Shown piece after piece: positions 16,063-23,088 of a DNA stretch of 25,955 nucleotides. How positions within the stretch are numbered: position 1 is the stretch's first letter; each line of letters begins with the position of its first letter. Made by a program: the position numbers and the translations under genes. The notes under the pieces are model-generated. The model searched no databases and had not been told where the DNA came from. It saw only the letters and a list, made by a program, of their open reading frames with translations. This DNA is from UBA8752 sp040261275. GTDB lineage: Bacteria > Bacteroidota > Bacteroidia > Flavobacteriales_D > Sanyastnellaceae. The DNA lies in contig JBDQOI010000032.1 in NCBI GenBank assembly GCA_040261275.1, forward strand, positions 1-25,955, written 5' to 3'.

Positions 16063-16506
16063 TCAGCTGGCCTTGCGCCGCTTGCTTGGCTTGTCGCCAG
16101 CCAAGGTCTTGGAAGCCTTGGACAAGCGGCCGTGATTGCGCTCGTGCTGTGTCTTTTGGTCAATCCTCAGCGTGAAAAGGAACCGAGCGAAGCTGTCCAC
16201 CCAGATGCTCTTCGGCGTTCTGTTGGCGACCCACCGAACACTGCGACCTGTGTCCAACAACTTGGCAAGTTCGGCAGGGTCGGGGTTGGGATTCACCAGG
16301 AAGACCGGGCGTGAGTCGAGAATGGCCTGCTTGATGCTGGCGGTGATCAACACTTCGGTGGAATGACCGTCCTCACCTGACCAAACTTCCTCGAGCTGAA
16401 TGTCCAAGGCGGGCAGGATTTCATCGAGACCAACGAACAGTTGAGGCAAAGCCGCGAGGGCATTGGGCAGAATCTCAATGTTGAAGGTGGGTGTCGTAAG
16501 CAGCAT
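16063..16506 (-). CDS. Unknown protein with basic C-terminal tail
   Basis: This is a 147-residue hypothetical protein; no family was recognised. Residues 1-120 look like a mixed alpha/beta domain (MLLTTPTFNIEILPNALAAL, then ITASIKQAILDSRPVFLVNP), with aromatic residues in SIWVDSFARFLFTL. The last 25 residues are Lys/Ser/Arg-rich (SKASKTLAGDKPSKRRKAS), which could bind nucleic acid or membrane. A longer reading to 16572 exists, but the ATG at 16506 begins with plausible structure while the extension is Cys-rich and atypical. It is divergent from the ThiF gene with about 100 bases between starts, so shared regulation with that operon is possible. The frame is open throughout and favoured over the opposite-strand frames, but homologues have not been checked. 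Confidence 0.5.
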   Translation of the reverse strand: MLLTTPTFNIEILPNALAALPQLFVGLDEILPALDIQLEEVWSGEDGHSTEVLITASIKQAILDSRPVFLVNPNPDPAELAKLLDTGRSVRWVANRTPKSIWVDSFARFLFTLRIDQKTQHERNHGRLSKASKTLAGDKPSKRRKAS

Positions 16507-16606
16507 GATGTTCCGTACGCAAGATGTACAGAAAGGTTTCAATCCGCTGATAAAGGCTTTTCGGGCATTCACGGTTCAAAGTGGATAAGCTCTAGGGACC
16601 GATGTG

Positions 16607-17704
16607 ATGCGCGGGGTTGAAGACCGGAATTTCACAGGAATGATGCCTTCGCCTTACCGAGCGGTACTGTTTCATTTGTCCAGCTCAGCCGGACTCGAGG
16701 CTTGGCGGGTTTTTTCCCGTGAAACGGACGCCCCATTGGACGCCAGTTCGATGGCGAGCCAATGGCAGGATTGGATTCGGTGTGGTCATCCCCGCGCTAC
16801 ACCATCCGACGCTGCAGCGGCATTTTCAGCAAGGGAAGGGAGCAGTCCCACGGGGAGGTACGGAACCGTGGCGTGGTATCCTTGGCGCCGAAGGGCCATC
16901 CTATTGCTCGAGGAGGCGGAGTTCATTGCGGTGCGAACGAACCGCAACCGCAACAAGATCCGCGGAGAGGAGCAGGAAAGGCTGGTGGGAAAAACCGTGG
17001 GCGTGGTCGGGATGTCCGTTGGGCGCAGTGTGGCCATGGCCCTCGCCATGGAACGGGTGGTGGGCAGAGTTCACCTGGCCGACGCGGATACGTTGGAGTT
17101 GTCCAATCTCAACCGCATCCCCGCATCGCTTTTTGAGTTGGGTCAATCCAAGGTCACATCGGCGGCTCGGGCCATTGCCGAGGTGGACCCTTACCTGGAG
17201 GTAGAGGTGTGGCCCGATGGGTTTGCCCCCGAGGTGATGTCGGATTTCCTCGGTGGGTTGGATCTGGTGGTCGATGCGTGCGACGCCCCCTCGGCCAAGG
17301 CCCTGTTGCGGCTGGGTGCGCGGGACCGTCGCATGCCCCTGGTCATGGAGACCAACGATCGCGGACTTGTAGATGTCGAGCGGTATGACCTCGAGGAAAC
17401 CACCGGATTCCTGCACGGGCGTCTTTCGTTGGAACAGCTGACGGCCTTGGCAGGAGGAGGTGAGTGGACCCAGGAATTGCTGGACGCATTTGTGGACTTG
17501 TCCGCGATCAGCGAACGCGCAAGGGAAAGCCTTGCGGAAGTGGGCAAGACCTTGGTGGGGTGGCCCCAATTGCACAGCGATGTCGCCCTTGGGGCGGGCA
17601 TGGCGGCCACCGTTATTCGCCGCATCCTTCTAGGGGAGGACATCGCGGACCAACGCATCAGATTTGATTTCAATGAGCAGCTCTCCCTCGCACATACCGC
17701 GTGA
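16607..17704 (+). CDS. ThiF/E1-like adenylyltransferase (Rv1355c N-terminal-like)
   Basis: This 365-residue protein has an N-terminal segment (1-110) without clear homology, then a Rossmann-type ThiF/MoeB/E1 domain (about 112-270). The nucleotide-binding elements are all visible: RNRNK (113-117), glycine-rich VGVVGMSVGRS (131-141), Asp159/Asp161 in LADADTLELSNLNR with Arg170, Lys182 in GQSK and Asp223/Asp226 in VVDACD. Such enzymes adenylate a carboxylate with ATP. Only two cysteines occur (Cys59, Cys225), neither at the usual E1 thioester position. The wording of these motifs, and METNDRGLVDVERYDLE, resemble Rv1355c-type proteins, which continue into a nitroreductase-like domain; here the protein ends instead. 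It overlaps the following gene by 32 bases. The start could also be the ATG at 16640 (MMPSPYRAVLF). Confidence 0.85.
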   Translation: MRGVEDRNFTGMMPSPYRAVLFHLSSSAGLEAWRVFSRETDAPLDASSMASQWQDWIRCGHPRATPSDAAAAFSAREGSSPTGRYGTVAWYPWRRRAILLLEEAEFIAVRTNRNRNKIRGEEQERLVGKTVGVVGMSVGRSVAMALAMERVVGRVHLADADTLELSNLNRIPASLFELGQSKVTSAARAIAEVDPYLEVEVWPDGFAPEVMSDFLGGLDLVVDACDAPSAKALLRLGARDRRMPLVMETNDRGLVDVERYDLEETTGFLHGRLSLEQLTALAGGGEWTQELLDAFVDLSAISERARESLAEVGKTLVGWPQLHSDVALGAGMAATVIRRILLGEDIADQRIRFDFNEQLSLAHTA

Positions 17705-18419
17705 GTCCGTAGACGTCGCCCGAGGATTGCGGGAGGCCACCCTTCACGTGTTTGCCTCTGCGGACGACATTGCGCTGTCCAAGCGGTTCTCCGAAGGGCA
17801 CAAGGCCGTGCTCCGCGCCTCGGGCATCACCCAATTGACCTCCTTCGACGAAGGGTGGTTGGGAGACCCTGACACCACGGTTTTTCTATTGACCTGCCAA
17901 GATGATGAGGTTCTCCTCAGTGGCATGAGGCTGCAAAAGCGGCAACCGGACCACTTGTTGCCCATGGAACGTGCGGTTGGGGCTGACCACCCGGACGTGG
18001 GGGAGTTCTTGGACCGTCACCAGCCAGAGGGTTGCGGCGAATTCTGTGCCCTGTGGAGTCGTCGGGAGACCGCTATGGCGGGTATCGGTATGTTGCCGAT
18101 GGCTTGTGTGGGCTTGGGGTTGATGCCCCGTCTGGACATTCGCCATGGTTATGCCTTCATGGGGGTCAACATGCGCGCCATTCAGCGCGAATTGGGCTTT
18201 ACCATTCTGGAGGACCTCGGGGAGGAAGGCCAGTTTGCCTACCCCGCTCCGCCGATTCGGTCGGAAATCGGTCACTTCCAATACCCGGAGAGCATTGACG
18301 CCGCTGCCGAGGATGTGCAGCAAATTGTGCGCCAGACAGCAGAGGAACCGAGTCATGTCCATCGGGTCGATGGGCGGTTCCACACCATTGAATACCGCAT
18401 AGAAAACCACCTCGCTTGA
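17673..18419 (+). CDS. Autoinducer-synthase/N-acyl amino acid synthase-like acyltransferase (tentative)
   Basis: This is a 248-residue soluble protein. Elements compatible with the GNAT-related LuxI/FeeM superfamily occur in the right order. These are an N-terminal helix with basic residues (SKRFSEGHKAVLR, 36-48), FDEGWLGDPD (58-67), a strand pair ending in LLSGMRLQKRQPDHLLPMER (81-100, with Arg86 where LuxI has a conserved Arg after the central strand), and GCGEFCALWSRRE (120-132). The last places an acidic residue and an Arg seven apart as in the WExSR region of LuxI proteins. A hydrophobic helix and GYAFMGVNMRAIQRELGFT follow. The match is by motif layout only. The start is the ATG at 17673, 32 bases inside the ThiF gene, and its stop overlaps the kinase start (TGATG), so the three are coupled. 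Alternatively it is an unrelated GNAT enzyme. Confidence 0.5.
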   Translation: MSSSPSHIPRESVDVARGLREATLHVFASADDIALSKRFSEGHKAVLRASGITQLTSFDEGWLGDPDTTVFLLTCQDDEVLLSGMRLQKRQPDHLLPMERAVGADHPDVGEFLDRHQPEGCGEFCALWSRRETAMAGIGMLPMACVGLGLMPRLDIRHGYAFMGVNMRAIQRELGFTILEDLGEEGQFAYPAPPIRSEIGHFQYPESIDAAAEDVQQIVRQTAEEPSHVHRVDGRFHTIEYRIENHLA

Positions 18420-20605
18420 TGCCGATGTGCCCGCCATACGGACGGGTGCGTATGCTTCGGGTGCTTTTTTGCCTGATGCTCCCGTTGTGGGCAGGCTGTG
18501 GTGGCGGGGAATCTGTTACCGTCGATGCGTTGCGACTCGAAGCTTTTGAGGACGCGACCAGAATGCTCAGGCCGGAGCAGGTTCATCTTCAAAGGGCGAG
18601 TCTGAAGGGACTGGATGGGGAACGTCCCAACTTGGGATCGTCTTCGAGTGCTTGGTGGATTCGAGTATCGGGTTGGCAGGGCGCGCCGAGGAATGCCCGG
18701 ATCGTGCTGGACAATCCCACATTGGACTCCATCGATGTCTTTGTTTTGGACGGTCCGCGCGTACTCGCGAATGCGACGTCGGGTGCGGCATTGGGCCGGG
18801 AAAAGGACCTGATTCCGACGTTTGAGATTCCCCTCAACACGGCGCATGAGCTGTGGTTTCGGGTGCGCAGTACCAAGCCGGTGTTGCTGCCATTTTCATT
18901 GACACGTGTGGACAAGGCCGAGGTCATCAGGGAAAGGCGGGACTTGGCGGTGGCCCTGTATACAGGGATGGTTCTGGCCATTTTGATTTACAACAGTTTC
19001 CTCGCCTTCAGCACGGGTCAGCGGACTTACTTCAGCTACATCTTCGTGGTGCTCACGGTGGGACTTGTTCAATGGGGGTTCAATGGGTACGACCGACTGC
19101 TTTGGGGCGATGTGCCTTGGATGGCGGTCAATGGACTCACGGTGACGGGCGCCTTCAGTGGGCTTTCCGCCTTGATGTTTGCTCGTCACTTCCTGGAGGT
19201 CCGGCGCTACACTCCGGGCTGGAATCGGCTCATTCAGATTTTGCTGGGGGTCTACACTGCGGCACTGGGAGCGGCTTTGATTGGCCGTCCGATGCTGGCG
19301 TACAATTTGGTCAATCTAGGGGCCCTCTCTGCCCCCGCAATGCTGATACTGTCCATCGTGAGCTGGCGCCGCGGCAGCCCTTCTGCACCTTGGTATTTTG
19401 TGGCGTGGCTCATTTTCCTTGTGGCCGTGACCATGCAGGCTTTGCGAGACTTTGGGGTGTTGCCGTCAACGCAGATGACCGCGACCTTCCTGCCGATCGG
19501 GACGGTGCTCGAAATGCTCTTGTTGAGTTTTGCGCTCGGCAATCGCATTAACCAGCTCAAGCGGTCCAGCGACGAGGCCAATGCCAAGGCCCTCGCGGCC
19601 TCGCTGGAAAACGAACGCATTGTAAAGGAGCAGAATGCAGAACTGGAAGCGCGGGTGCGGCAACGGACCGAGGCTCTGGCTGCCGCCAATGGCGAGTTGT
19701 CAGCGGCTCTGGAGGACTTGAAGGGCGCCCAAGACCAGTTGATTCAGACGGAGAAGCTGGCCTCATTGGGTCAGATGACAGCCGGCATAGCGCATGAGTT
19801 GAACAACCCCATCAACTACGTCCAGTCCAACGCGACCTCCCTCAACCGGGACATGGAAGAGCTCATTGAGATCATTGAGGCACACGCTGCGGCCCTGGCC
19901 GCCTTGGCCGAAGGAGCTCCGGGGGCGGCCGATATGGTGGAACGTGCGAGGGACCGTGCCCGACAGTTGGATTTGCAGTTCCTCATGGAGGAGAGTCGTC
20001 AGTTGATCAAGGGCATTCTCGAGGGTGCCGATCGCACGGCTCGGATCGTCGGGGGATTGCGCGTTTTCGGTCGAATGGATGGGGACGAGTTGGTTGAGGC
20101 ATCCCTTCAGGACCTCCTCGAGGCATCCATCACCGTTCTGGGCAACAGGGCACGGAGCAGGGCCCGCATCGAGGTGAATTTTGAGGAGGGGACTCCGGCG
20201 TTGTGGTGTCAGAGCGGAAAGTTGAGCCAGGTATTCATGAACATCGTAGTCAATGCGGTGCAGGCCACGGAGTCGCGTTGGCCGGAAGCGGAGGATCGCC
20301 TCGTGTCGGTGCAGCTTACGGCCCTTTCTGACGGGGCCAATGCGGGAGAGCCCACGTCGCTCGAGATACGCATAAGGGACAACGGAACGGGCATGGATGA
20401 CACCACGCGGCAGCGCATTTTTGACCCTTTTTACACCACCAAAGATGTCGGCAAGGGCACCGGCCTGGGCTTGAGCATCGTGAAGGGCATCCTGGACGAT
20501 CACGGTGCCGTCATCCGAGTGGAAAGCGCTTTGGACAAGGGTACCTGTTTCATTCTGACCTTCCCTCTCCACGCATCGGGATCCAAAGCCTCCAAGGTGG
20601 CCTGA
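18419..20605 (+). CDS. 7TMR-DISM sensor histidine kinase
   Basis: This 728-residue protein starts with a hydrophobic signal (MLRVLFCLMLPLWAGCGGG at residues 12-30) with a lipobox-like WAGC at Cys27. A 7TMR-DISMED2-type extracytoplasmic sensor domain follows (about 35-165, AWWIRVSGW, LDNPTLDSIDVFVLDG). Seven transmembrane helices span about 175-375, and a coiled coil spans about 378-445. The dimerisation/phosphoacceptor domain has His459 in GIAHELNNPINYV. The HATPase domain has VFMNIVVNAVQA, DNGTGMDD (from about 654) and GKGTGLGLSIV (about 680). DISMED2 domains have a jelly-roll fold and are thought to bind carbohydrate-like or other small ligands. The ATG at 18419 shares its A with the preceding TGA; the ATG at 18452 would give a more classical signal peptide. 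The two response regulators downstream are likely partners. Confidence 0.92.
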   Translation: MPMCPPYGRVRMLRVLFCLMLPLWAGCGGGESVTVDALRLEAFEDATRMLRPEQVHLQRASLKGLDGERPNLGSSSSAWWIRVSGWQGAPRNARIVLDNPTLDSIDVFVLDGPRVLANATSGAALGREKDLIPTFEIPLNTAHELWFRVRSTKPVLLPFSLTRVDKAEVIRERRDLAVALYTGMVLAILIYNSFLAFSTGQRTYFSYIFVVLTVGLVQWGFNGYDRLLWGDVPWMAVNGLTVTGAFSGLSALMFARHFLEVRRYTPGWNRLIQILLGVYTAALGAALIGRPMLAYNLVNLGALSAPAMLILSIVSWRRGSPSAPWYFVAWLIFLVAVTMQALRDFGVLPSTQMTATFLPIGTVLEMLLLSFALGNRINQLKRSSDEANAKALAASLENERIVKEQNAELEARVRQRTEALAAANGELSAALEDLKGAQDQLIQTEKLASLGQMTAGIAHELNNPINYVQSNATSLNRDMEELIEIIEAHAAALAALAEGAPGAADMVERARDRARQLDLQFLMEESRQLIKGILEGADRTARIVGGLRVFGRMDGDELVEASLQDLLEASITVLGNRARSRARIEVNFEEGTPALWCQSGKLSQVFMNIVVNAVQATESRWPEAEDRLVSVQLTALSDGANAGEPTSLEIRIRDNGTGMDDTTRQRIFDPFYTTKDVGKGTGLGLSIVKGILDDHGAVIRVESALDKGTCFILTFPLHASGSKASKVA

Positions 20606-20629
20606 TTGCGATGCTGGAACCCCATTGAC

Positions 20630-21211
20630 ATGGCAGACGATATCATCCGCGTTCTCTACCTCGACGATGAGGAGCCCAATCTCTTCTCGTTCAAGGCGGC
20701 CTTTCGCCGCGAATTCGAGGTGCATACTTGCGACGAGCCGCACAAGGCGGTGCGCCTACTCGATGAGCACGAGTTCCATGTGGTCTTGAGTGACCAGCGG
20801 ATGCCGCGCATCAGCGGGGTGGAGTTCTTCGAGTTGATCATGCCGGATCACCCGGACATCAGTCGGATTTTGGTCACGGGCTATGCCGACACGGATGCCG
20901 TGGTCGACGCGATCAACAAGGGACAAGTGTATCGTTTTGTATCCAAGCCGTGGAATGAGGAGGAGTTGCGCGGGGTCATCCGCAGCGGTTATGAATTGAA
21001 CCGGTCACGCGTGCGCAGTGCCGCCCAAGGAACGGAGGTTCTGGCGACACTCGATGCTTTGGGCAAAGAGATCGACCGAATGGCGGGTGTTTTGTCGGAT
21101 GGGGCGCCTGAGTCCGTGGCCCAGGTGACATCGGACCTGCGGAACATGAAATTGAAAATAGAGGAGGAACATCTGCGGTATGCGCGCTTCTTCTCTCGTT
21201 TATCGCGTTGA
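20630..21211 (+). CDS. Response regulator with C-terminal coiled coil
   Basis: This is a 193-residue protein. The receiver domain (about 5-125) has the acidic pocket DDEE (12-15), phosphoacceptor Asp55 in VVLSDQRMPRISG, Thr83 in ILVTGYAD and Lys106 in RFVSKPW, so it should be phosphorylatable. The QVYRFVSKPWNEEEL type of alpha4-beta5 region is common in receivers linked to HD-GYP or standalone outputs. Residues 130-193 form a charged helical, probably coiled-coil, tail and not a DNA-binding or enzymatic domain. Output is therefore likely through protein contact. It starts 24 bases after the kinase stop; the ATG at 20630 is chosen over an in-frame TTG at 20606. Confidence 0.88.
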   Translation: MADDIIRVLYLDDEEPNLFSFKAAFRREFEVHTCDEPHKAVRLLDEHEFHVVLSDQRMPRISGVEFFELIMPDHPDISRILVTGYADTDAVVDAINKGQVYRFVSKPWNEEELRGVIRSGYELNRSRVRSAAQGTEVLATLDALGKEIDRMAGVLSDGAPESVAQVTSDLRNMKLKIEEEHLRYARFFSRLSR

Positions 21212-21273
21212 AATCCAATGAAGTGCAAAGAGACGTTTCCTACAATCCATGGCCCTTTCTCGTCATAAATTAA

Positions 21274-21711
21274 ATGGGTATGCCGAGCCAACGTGAATTC
21301 TGGTTGGTCGATGATAACGAAATCGACCGGGTTGTCAATGGGCGCCTCATTGAGGCCGCTTTTGGCGATGTGGTCAAGAAATTCAAGGACGGGCCGACGT
21401 TTCTTCAGGAACTCTCTCAAGACTCAGGAGTAGATGAGGACGATTTGCGCGAAGGCTCGGCCTTGGCTGAGCACGGGATCGTGGTGTTGCTCGACATCAA
21501 GATGCCCGGAGTGGATGGTTTCGGTGTGCTCGAGCGCCTTGAGATGTACCCCTCCACGGCATTGGAGAAGATGACGGTATTCATGCTCAGTGCCACCCTC
21601 GATCCAGAGGAATTGCGCCGTGCCGAAGGCCATCCCATTGTGGAGGCCCTTTTGCCCAAACCCCTCGACATCCACCAGCTCCGCGGCTGGATGGAACAAG
21701 TGGGCCGCTGA
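21274..21711 (+). CDS. Stand-alone receiver-domain response regulator
   Basis: This 145-residue protein consists only of a receiver domain. Asp13/Asp14 (VDDNEIDR), phosphoacceptor Asp74 in VVLLDIKMPGVDGFGVL, Ser106 in FMLSATLD and Lys129 in LLPKPL are all present. An acidic insertion (about 48-66, SQDSGVDEDDLREGS) before the phosphorylation strand is unusual in length. The motif style (WLVDDNEIDR, KMPGVDGF) matches single-domain regulators of Bacteroidota that receive phosphate from hybrid or DISM kinases. It lies 62 bases after the first regulator and is probably in the same operon. The ATG at 21280 is an alternative start. It converges on the M42 peptidase gene with 9 bases between stops. 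Confidence 0.88.
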   Translation: MGMPSQREFWLVDDNEIDRVVNGRLIEAAFGDVVKKFKDGPTFLQELSQDSGVDEDDLREGSALAEHGIVVLLDIKMPGVDGFGVLERLEMYPSTALEKMTVFMLSATLDPEELRRAEGHPIVEALLPKPLDIHQLRGWMEQVGR

Positions 21712-21720
21712 TGTACTCCC

Positions 21721-22806
21721 TCAGAGGTACTTGAAGTCCTCCCCGACTTCGATGTTCTGCAGCGTTTCGTAGATGAGGCGGATGCAGTCCTCGACGTCCT
21801 GCTTGTGCACCATTTCCACCGTGGTGTGCATGTAGCGCAGGGGCAGCGAGATCAACGCGCTCGGTACGCCGGCATTGGAGTAGGCAAAGGCGTCGGTGTC
21901 GGTGCCGGTGAAACGGCTGGCGGCCATGCGCTGCAAGGGGATCTTGTTGCTGTCGGCGGTGTCGATGATGCGCTGCAGCAGGTTGTTCTGGACCGCCGGG
22001 CCGTAGGTGACACCGGGTCCCTTGCCCGCTGCCACATCGCCCTGCTCGATCTTGTTCATCATGGGCGTCTGCGTGCAGTGCGTCACGTCCGTCACGATCG
22101 CCACATCGGGCTGAATGCGCTCGGCGATCATTTGAGCGCCGCGCAAGCCGATTTCCTCTTGAACGCTGTTGGTGATGTAGAGGCCGAAGGGCAGTTTGAC
22201 CTTGTTCTCCTTCAGGAGACGGGCCACCTCGGCGATCATGAAGCCGCCGGCGCGGTTGTCCAGCGCGCGTCCCACGTACCACTGCTTGTTGAGCAGCATG
22301 TAAGTGTCCTCATAGGTCACCACACAGCCCACATGGATGCCCATCTTCTCGACTTCGGCCTTGTCCTTGGCGCCGACGTCCAGGAAGATGTTCTTCATGG
22401 TAGGGGCGGCTTCCTTTCCCGCGGTGCGGGTGTGGATGGCGGGCCAACCGAAGACCGCTTTTACTATGCCCTTCTGGGTGTGAATGTCTACGCGCTTGGA
22501 GGGGGCGATCTGGTGGTCGCTTCCGCCGTTGCGGCGCAGGTAGATGAAGCCGTCGTTCGTGATGTAGTGCACGAACCAGCTGATCTCATCGGCATGCGCC
22601 TCGATGACCACCTTGTACTCGGCCTTGGGATTGATCACACCGACGACCGTGCCGTACGTGTCCACGATGTGCTCGTCGATGTAGGGCTTCACGTAGTCCA
22701 ACCACATCTTCTGTCCGGCGCTTTCAAAACCGGTGGGAGAGGGGTTGTTCAGGTAGTTCTCGAGGAATTTCTCCGAGGCGGGGGTGATGATCTTTTTCTT
22801 GGCCAT
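21721..22806 (-). CDS. M42 family metallopeptidase (glutamyl aminopeptidase/endoglucanase type)
   Basis: This is a 361-residue cytoplasmic enzyme. All expected metal ligands and catalytic residues of the M42/M20-like dinuclear aminopeptidases are visible. These are His71 in IEAHADE, bridging Asp183 in GRALDNRAGG, catalytic Glu217 with ligand Glu218 in VQEEIGLRG, Asp240 in IVTDVTH and His327 in RYMHTTVEMVH. These enzymes form large tetrahedral oligomers that trim short peptides to amino acids. The ATG at 22806 (MAKKKIITPASEKF) is chosen; an upstream in-frame ATG at 22836 adds ten residues that look untranslated. No functional link to the signalling operon next door is evident. Confidence 0.92.
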   Translation of the reverse strand: MAKKKIITPASEKFLENYLNNPSPTGFESAGQKMWLDYVKPYIDEHIVDTYGTVVGVINPKAEYKVVIEAHADEISWFVHYITNDGFIYLRRNGGSDHQIAPSKRVDIHTQKGIVKAVFGWPAIHTRTAGKEAAPTMKNIFLDVGAKDKAEVEKMGIHVGCVVTYEDTYMLLNKQWYVGRALDNRAGGFMIAEVARLLKENKVKLPFGLYITNSVQEEIGLRGAQMIAERIQPDVAIVTDVTHCTQTPMMNKIEQGDVAAGKGPGVTYGPAVQNNLLQRIIDTADSNKIPLQRMAASRFTGTDTDAFAYSNAGVPSALISLPLRYMHTTVEMVHKQDVEDCIRLIYETLQNIEVGEDFKYL

Positions 22807-22932
22807 GGCGACGGCGAATTTAGTCGAACGGCGCATGCAACGCTTCAGTGGTTTCGATGCATGATGATGTGCAGGGACTACAGGGACCGATTGAGAACAT
22901 GAGTGGGCAGATTCGGCATATTGGTTTTTTTT

Positions 22933-22948
22933 GTAGGAAAATTCCTAC
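22933..22948. repeat. Inverted repeat GTAGGAA-AA-TTCCTAC
   Basis: Seven-base perfect arms are separated by two bases, directly after an eight-T run. The spacing suits a DNA-binding dimer site better than an RNA hairpin, because the loop is too short. No adjacent regulator gene is present. Confidence 0.4.
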
Positions 22949-23036
22949 CTACTTTAGGAGTGGTGTTGGTTGAGCGGTGAAAGGCCCGCCCAAACGCCCA
23001 GTTTTTTAGCTGCAGATCATTGAGATATGCAGTGGT

Positions 23037-23050
23037 TTCTTCGCGAAGAA
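23037..23050. repeat. Perfect 14-bp palindrome TTCTTCGCGAAGAA
   Basis: This is a loop-free perfect palindrome 39 bases beyond the stop of the membrane-protein gene at 23089. There is no adjoining T-run for an intrinsic terminator on either strand. It may be a protein-binding dyad. Confidence 0.4.
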
Positions 23051-23058
23051 GCGGTCCG

Positions 23059-23072
23059 ATCCCGACGGGGAT
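23059..23072 (-). terminator. Weak hairpin after the paralogous membrane-protein genes
   Basis: ATCCC (23059-23063) and GGGAT (23068-23072) form a 5-bp stem with a four-base loop, 17 bases past the stop at 23089 on the minus strand. No U-tract follows, so it is at best a weak or factor-assisted terminator. Confidence 0.2.
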
Positions 23073-23088
23073 GGATCGCTTCGCTCGT

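Larger units (their letters stand above)
22807..23088. other. Intergenic region with several inverted repeats
   Basis: These 282 bases hold no convincing gene. They include the upstream region of the M42 peptidase gene, where TAAATTCG (22822-22815, minus) is one mismatch from the -7 consensus but sits very close to the ATG. Three dyads are listed separately. The T-run TTTTTTTTG near 22925-22933 and AT-rich surroundings contrast with the GC-rich flanks. A small RNA or a regulatory region is possible but not demonstrable by eye. Confidence 0.5.

Noticed and set aside
17673..18419. Firm annotation as an acyl-homoserine lactone synthase
   Set aside because: Only the motif order agrees; the invariant aromatic and acidic residues of true LuxI proteins cannot all be placed, so only a tentative superfamily call is given.
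21805..22902. 365-codon open frame on the plus strand
   Set aside because: Antisense to the M42 peptidase, whose metal ligands are all present; Val/Gly/His-rich shadow without motifs.
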